DNA of 64,000 nucleotides from G965277745 sp965277745 (lineage in GTDB: Bacteria; Pseudomonadota; Gammaproteobacteria; Cardiobacteriales; Cardiobacteriaceae). The stretch is taken from the NCBI GenBank assembly GCA_965277745.1, contig OZ255837.1, forward strand, positions 1-64,000, written 5' to 3'. Below the pieces are notes generated by a model that saw only the letters and a program-made list of their open reading frames with translations, was not told the origin of the DNA and made no database searches. Below, in pieces: positions 59,954 through 64,000 of this stretch. The stretch's first letter is position 1, and each line of letters begins with the position of its first letter. Position numbers and translations under genes: made by a program.

Positions 59954-60649
59954 TCAGACGGAAATTTTCAGAAAGACACCGATTGCGCTCGAAACACCAA
60001 GGGCAAGCATACCCCAAAAAGCAATGCGGATCATCGCCGGCAGGACCGGGGCACCTCCCAATCGCGCGGATATCGCGCCAAGTCCGACCAGTCCAAATAA
60101 AGTGCTCCCGCCAAGCAGCCAAGGCTGCCATGAAGCCGCGCTCGACAAGATCACCAATAAAGGAACGAGGCCGCCACTTGCAAACGCCAGCGCGGAAACA
60201 CTCGCTGCTTGCAGGGCATTCGTCTCGATCACTTCACTGATGCCAACTTCGTCGCGCATATGCGCGGCAAGCGCGTCGTGCCGAGTCAGCACGCATGCGA
60301 CTTTATACGCCATCTCATGCGATAGGCCGCGAAGTTGGTAATTCAAGGTCAATTCGCGCAACTCCTCATCTGGATATTGTTTCAGCATCATCATTTCTTG
60401 ATTTTTATCGGCATCTTCACTGTCCATCTGGCTCGATACCGACACATATTCGCCAGCGGCCATAGCAATCGCCCCGGCGATCAACGAAGCGACGCCTGCG
60501 AGAAGCAGGGTCTTGAAAGATGCGTTGGCGGCCACCATAATGATCAGCAGGTTGGAGACGGAAATCATCCCGTCATTTGCCCCCAATACGCCAGCACGCA
60601 GCCAGTTGCTGCGGCGACTGAAATGGGCTTCCTCATGCCATGAATACAT
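59954..60649 (-). CDS. VIT1/CCC1-family membrane transporter
   Basis: The 231-residue protein starts HEEAHFSRRSNWLRAGVLGA with NDGMISVSNLLIIM, the family N-terminus. About five membrane segments follow: LLLAGVASLIAGAIAMAAGE with YVSVSSQMDSEDAD, LAFASGGLVPLLVILSSAA, LFGLVGLGAISARLGG, and IRIAFWGMLALGVSSAIG. It probably exports or stores iron or manganese. The ATG at 60649 is preferred; the longer frame adds a tail without family match. Confidence 0.92.
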   Translation of the reverse strand: MYSWHEEAHFSRRSNWLRAGVLGANDGMISVSNLLIIMVAANASFKTLLLAGVASLIAGAIAMAAGEYVSVSSQMDSEDADKNQEMMMLKQYPDEELRELTLNYQLRGLSHEMAYKVACVLTRHDALAAHMRDEVGISEVIETNALQAASVSALAFASGGLVPLLVILSSAASWQPWLLGGSTLFGLVGLGAISARLGGAPVLPAMIRIAFWGMLALGVSSAIGVFLKISV

Positions 60650-60762
60650 ATTTTTTATTAACGAATTTCTATAGTCTTCATTATAACAGGTGAAACGCCG
60701 AAAATGACCGAGAGTTCCATCACTGTGGCTTGGATGGATTTGCTTGCGCGTCCGTGGCGTCA

Positions 60763-62808
60763 TTATTCTGCTTCATTATTGCCTGGTAGTCTTTCTCTCC
60801 GGATACTCGCCACCTGCGCAGCGGCTGACAACTCCTCGACGGCACTGCTTTCACGCGCATGATAGCTTTCTTCACGAAGCTTGCGTTCCATCCGTTCCCC
60901 CTCGATTGGTGCTGGCTCCCAAGCATGATCGTTCTCGAGTGTCAGGGTGCGGCTGTAGTGGTCGTTACGCAAAACGGCGACCAGGGAATCGGCCAGCGCG
61001 CGGGCTTTGGAAATATAATGTTCCGCCGGCCGTTGCCCTTGCTTGAGATGCGGATCTTTCTTCCACGACTTGAACAACTCGCGCAGCATCCGCTCGTCGT
61101 ATTCTTTGAAAATGCGTGCCTGGCGATGCGCGGTGTGCGGATGGTAGCCGAGTTCGACAAGCGCCTTTTCACCAAGTTCCAAAGAGGAATTGAACAGTTC
61201 TCGCTGGAAGTGATCGACCCGCTTGTCCAGCAATTGATAGGAGTGTATACGATCGCCGGCGCGCACGATACATTTCAAATGCGGGAAATGGCGCCGTATG
61301 GTCTCGAGCAAAAAAGCCGTTCGGTCGCGATCCTTGAGACCGATCACGATGATCTTTGCATGCGCCGCGCCCGCCGCCTCGAGAAGATCAAGACGCGTGG
61401 CGTCTCCGTAATACACACTTTGCCCGAAACGTTTTAGCGTCTCGATCACTTGCGGGTTGTTATCGAGAATCGTGCAGCCAAACCCGTTGGCCATCAACAA
61501 GCGCCCGATGATTTGATTGAAGCGCCCATAACCGGCGATAATTACCGGATTGTGTCTTACGAAAGCCGGTTTGTCCTGGGCATCGACATTGACAAGGCGC
61601 CCGTAACGTTTGTTCACCCCTTCATAGAAGATCATCAACAACGGGGTAACGAGCATGGAGAGCGTCACCACCAACGTCAGCAACTCGGTTGTCGCCGTCG
61701 GCAAAATCGCGTTGTGTTGGGAAAAATTGAACAGAACGAAGGCAAACTCGCCACCTTGTGCCAGTACGCAGGAAAATAGCAGTGCCTGTATGCGGTTGTG
61801 ACGAAAACCGCGGGCGAGCACGAATAGCACCGAAAATTTCGTCGCGACCAAGCTTACCACTAGGATCGCCACGACAAATGGATTGTCGATGAGGAGATGA
61901 AAATCGATGCTGGCGCCGACCGAAAGGAAAAACAGACTGAGAAGAACGCCTTTGAATGGCTCGATCGACAACTCGATTTCATGACGGTATTGCGAATCGG
62001 CGAGCATGACCCCTGCAAGGAATGTGCCCAAAGCAGCGGAAAGGCCCACCGATTCCATCAAAAGCGCCACGCCGATGACGATAAAAAGCGCGGCGGCGGT
62101 AAAAATATCGCGAATACCGGTCGCAGCGATAAAACGAAACAACCTGTCCGAGACGAAATGTCCGACCAAGACGATCAAGGCCACCGCGCCCAAATTCACC
62201 GACACGCGCATATAACCCGCCTGCTCGGCAAGCCAGCGGCCAAGAGGTGTTGCCACCATTTCCCGCGCGCCGTCAGAGCCACCGTTCGGCAGCATCGCGA
62301 GCAGGGGCAAGACGGTCAGGATCGGGATCACCGAAATATCCTGAAACAGGAGCACCGAAAAGCTTGTGCGTCCGGCTTTGCCGGAAAAAAGGTTCTTCTC
62401 ACTGAGGGTTTGCACGACAATCGCCGTGGAGGACAAAGCCAAAATCATCCCGATCACGAGGGCCGATCGCCAGTGCTCGCCGCAAGCCATCGCAATCAGG
62501 GCAAGCAGCAGCGTAGAACAGAGCATCTGCAAACCGCCCATGCCGAGAATAGGCACACGCAGCTTCCATAAAAACGACGGCTTGACCTCGAGCCCGATCA
62601 AAAACAGCATCATGATCACCCCGAACTCGGCGATATGCCGCAGGGACTGGCGATCGCCGACGCCGAGATAACCGAGCATGTAAGGTCCGATCAGGACGCC
62701 GGCGAGCAGATAGCCGAGGACCGAACCAAGACTTAACACCTTTGCCAACGGCACCACGACGATCGCGGCAAGGAGGAAAATCGCCAATTTCAGCAGCAGA
62801 TCATCCAT
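60763..62808 (-). CDS. KefB/KefC-type potassium:proton antiporter
   Basis: This glutathione-gated efflux protein protects against electrophiles. From ATG 62808 the product has 681 residues: a 12-segment antiporter domain (GYLLAGVLIGPYMLGYL, FLIGLEVKPSFLWKLR, FQDISVIPILTVLPLLAML) to about 385, then a KTN/TrkA-N domain (VIIAGYGRFNQIIGRLLMAN, with YYGDATRLDLLEAAG). The start lies within the kefF-like gene end (8-base overlap). Confidence 0.93.
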   Translation of the reverse strand: MDDLLLKLAIFLLAAIVVVPLAKVLSLGSVLGYLLAGVLIGPYMLGYLGVGDRQSLRHIAEFGVIMMLFLIGLEVKPSFLWKLRVPILGMGGLQMLCSTLLLALIAMACGEHWRSALVIGMILALSSTAIVVQTLSEKNLFSGKAGRTSFSVLLFQDISVIPILTVLPLLAMLPNGGSDGAREMVATPLGRWLAEQAGYMRVSVNLGAVALIVLVGHFVSDRLFRFIAATGIRDIFTAAALFIVIGVALLMESVGLSAALGTFLAGVMLADSQYRHEIELSIEPFKGVLLSLFFLSVGASIDFHLLIDNPFVVAILVVSLVATKFSVLFVLARGFRHNRIQALLFSCVLAQGGEFAFVLFNFSQHNAILPTATTELLTLVVTLSMLVTPLLMIFYEGVNKRYGRLVNVDAQDKPAFVRHNPVIIAGYGRFNQIIGRLLMANGFGCTILDNNPQVIETLKRFGQSVYYGDATRLDLLEAAGAAHAKIIVIGLKDRDRTAFLLETIRRHFPHLKCIVRAGDRIHSYQLLDKRVDHFQRELFNSSLELGEKALVELGYHPHTAHRQARIFKEYDERMLRELFKSWKKDPHLKQGQRPAEHYISKARALADSLVAVLRNDHYSRTLTLENDHAWEPAPIEGERMERKLREESYHARESSAVEELSAAAQVASIRRERLPGNNEAE

Positions 62809-63424
62809 CGCTTGACACCTCGTTGACGGGATTCTCGGAAAAAAGCACACGGTTGACATTGACCGCCCGCCTCCACGTGCCATAGTGCTGTTCGACCAAG
62901 GGCAGCATATCGAGAAAGAAACGATAATTGCGTGCCTGCAACTCGAGTTTTTCCTCTGCCAGGCGACGGCTGTCATGGATGACGAACGGCGCGATATAGC
63001 GCATACCGCACAGTCCGGCCATGCTTTCCAGAGAAATCAAATAATCGCGCACCGCAAAGCGGTGGCCTTTTCCGCGGCGAAAGCTGTAGTCCCGTCCGCC
63101 GGTACTTGTCACGACGCCGAAGTATTTGCCTTGCAAGGCGCGACCGCCAGCACCGAAGGCATAACCGTATTCCAGGACGATATCCTGCCAGCTCTTGAGA
63201 ATGCCTGGCGTCGAAAACCAGTACAAAGGAAATTGCATGAGCACTACTTCATGCGAATCGAGCAGGCTTTGTTCATGCTTCGCGAAAATGAATTCATCAG
63301 GATAGGCGGCGTAAAGATCGTGAACCGTGACGTGGGAGACGTTATGGGCGAGTTTCAGCAAACGGACGTGCACCCGGGAAAGATGCAATGCGGGGTGGGC
63401 GAAAAGCAGCAGTACCTTAACCAT
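62801..63424 (-). CDS. KefF/KefG-like ancillary quinone reductase
   Basis: The 207-residue flavodoxin-fold protein has LLLFAHPALHLSRVHVRLLK, LLDSHEVVLMQFPLYWFSTP, YGYAFGAGGRALQGK and CGMRYIAPFVIHDSRR. It is needed for full activity of the partner antiporter. Overlaps it by eight bases and bolA by eight. Confidence 0.92.
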   Translation of the reverse strand: MVKVLLLFAHPALHLSRVHVRLLKLAHNVSHVTVHDLYAAYPDEFIFAKHEQSLLDSHEVVLMQFPLYWFSTPGILKSWQDIVLEYGYAFGAGGRALQGKYFGVVTSTGGRDYSFRRGKGHRFAVRDYLISLESMAGLCGMRYIAPFVIHDSRRLAEEKLELQARNYRFFLDMLPLVEQHYGTWRRAVNVNRVLFSENPVNEVSSDG

Positions 63425-63698
63425 TACCGTTCTCGGACGGTGTTTTCGCCTCGATGGTGAGCGCGTGGATCTCGCGACCCATCAATCCTGCGAGAGCGCG
63501 ATAGACCATCCGGTGACGCGAAAGCCGGGGGATGCCGGCAAACGCCTCGCTGACGATACGCACCGCGAAGTGCCCGCCGCCGTTATGTCCACGATGTCCC
63601 GTATGGCGCGCGGAATCGTCACGTACGATGAGTGCCGCGACGATAAAATTTTTCTCAAGCGCGACGCGGATGGCTTCTTTGCGTTCCTCATTCGTCAT
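63417..63698 (-). CDS. BolA-family protein
   Basis: The 93-residue protein starts TNEERKEAIRVALEKNFIV and has RHTGHRGHNGGGHFAVRIVS and FAGIPRLSRHRMVYRALAGL. BolA proteins pair with monothiol glutaredoxins in iron-sulfur handling. ATG 63698 chosen because it lies inside the yciB end with an 11-base overlap. Confidence 0.92.
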   Translation of the reverse strand: MTNEERKEAIRVALEKNFIVAALIVRDDSARHTGHRGHNGGGHFAVRIVSEAFAGIPRLSRHRMVYRALAGLMGREIHALTIEAKTPSENGNG

Positions 63699-64000
63699 GC
63701 TTCGCTTCCCCGTCAATTCGCGCCGTCTGCCTGAGATACTTGTGCAACAGGATAAATTGTATGATCAAAAACAAAAAAGTGAGAATCATCAGTCCCCAGA
63801 ACTTGAACGCCACGTACACATCGTTGGAAACGCGCAAGGCAACGATCGCGTTGAGCGCCCCTTCACCGAGGAAGAAAATTACCCAGGCAAAATTGAGCCG
63901 CCGCCACAGTTGTTCGGGCATATCGAAAACGCCGTGAAACATCTTTTTCGTCAAATTGTCCTTAGCGATGAATTGTGAACCGAAAAATACCGCGGCGAGC
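63688..64000 (-). CDS. yciB: YciB-family inner membrane septation protein, partial
   Basis: The window holds the C-terminal 103 codons: FFGSQFIAKDNLTKKMFHGV, DMPEQLWRRLNFAWVIFF, and a last membrane helix with LILTFLFLIIQFILL-like sequence, then KYLRQT. The start lies beyond base 64000. Confidence 0.92.
   Translation of the reverse strand, partial: LAAVFFGSQFIAKDNLTKKMFHGVFDMPEQLWRRLNFAWVIFFLGEGALNAIVALRVSNDVYVAFKFWGLMILTFLFLIIQFILLHKYLRQTARIDGEAKHDE

Overview
The window is a gammaproteobacterial chromosome segment. Its housekeeping gene set and order fit that class: sspA-sspB, hslVU, folK-pcnB, an rpsA-ihfB cluster with aroA and cmk, htpX next to a YheS-type ABC-F gene, a KefB/C-KefF potassium efflux pair and a YciB septation gene. 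The host family cannot be fixed from sequence alone; a Cardiobacteriales-like organism is a guess. Host genes are moderately GC-rich. The accessory stretches (about 0-2 kb and 31-35 kb) are visibly more AT-rich.

Layout. 1-9.5 kb is the right part of a P2-like prophage. It starts with the tail end of a small gene, followed by an inverted type II restriction-modification pair. Then comes a complete P2-order tail module (sheath FI, tube FII, chaperone E with its -1 frameshift extension E', tape measure T, U, X, D) and a convergent tyrosine integrase. 9.6-19.2 kb is a minus-strand housekeeping block: mnmE, yidC, yidD, rnpA, rpmH, recR, ybaB, dnaX, the 4.5S SRP RNA, a secreted ankyrin/peptidoglycan-binding protein, nudF and an nlpD-like lipoprotein. 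19.7-31.2 kb carries htpX, yheS, a broken membrane gene, a DUF465 gene, ppk, sspBA, fabI, a DUF1508 gene, hslVU and a superoxide dismutase.

31.2-35.3 kb is a decaying island around the NAD(P)H-hydrate repair gene nnr. It holds two IS630-family remnants, the start of an IS481-family element, a broken KAP-family P-loop NTPase, and a two-gene cassette whose second gene is a paralogue of the gene that ends at base 25. 35.3-54.1 kb is a minus-strand block: folK, pcnB, a CysJ-type flavoprotein next to an unusually long glutamate synthase large subunit, a nuclease, ihfB, rpsA, cmk, aroA, tyrA, pheA and gyrA. 54.1-64 kb has an OmpA-family protein, trpS, yciO, a tandemly duplicated PEBP-AraC unit with one AraC copy dead, a VIT-family transporter, the Kef efflux pair, bolA and a truncated yciB.

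How it fits together. The most interesting link is between the prophage and the island. In both places the same small gene ends immediately before a probable anti-phage gene: the restriction-modification pair in the prophage and the KAP NTPase in the island. This suggests a cargo site between the tail-fibre region and the sheath gene that is loaded with different defence genes. Other notable points are a probable dnaX frameshift site, a Bacteroidetes-like integrase on a P2-like phage, an oversized GltB next to a CysJ-like reductase with no GltD nearby, and a PEBP paralogue that has lost its signal peptide. No CRISPR array and no tRNA gene were recognised.
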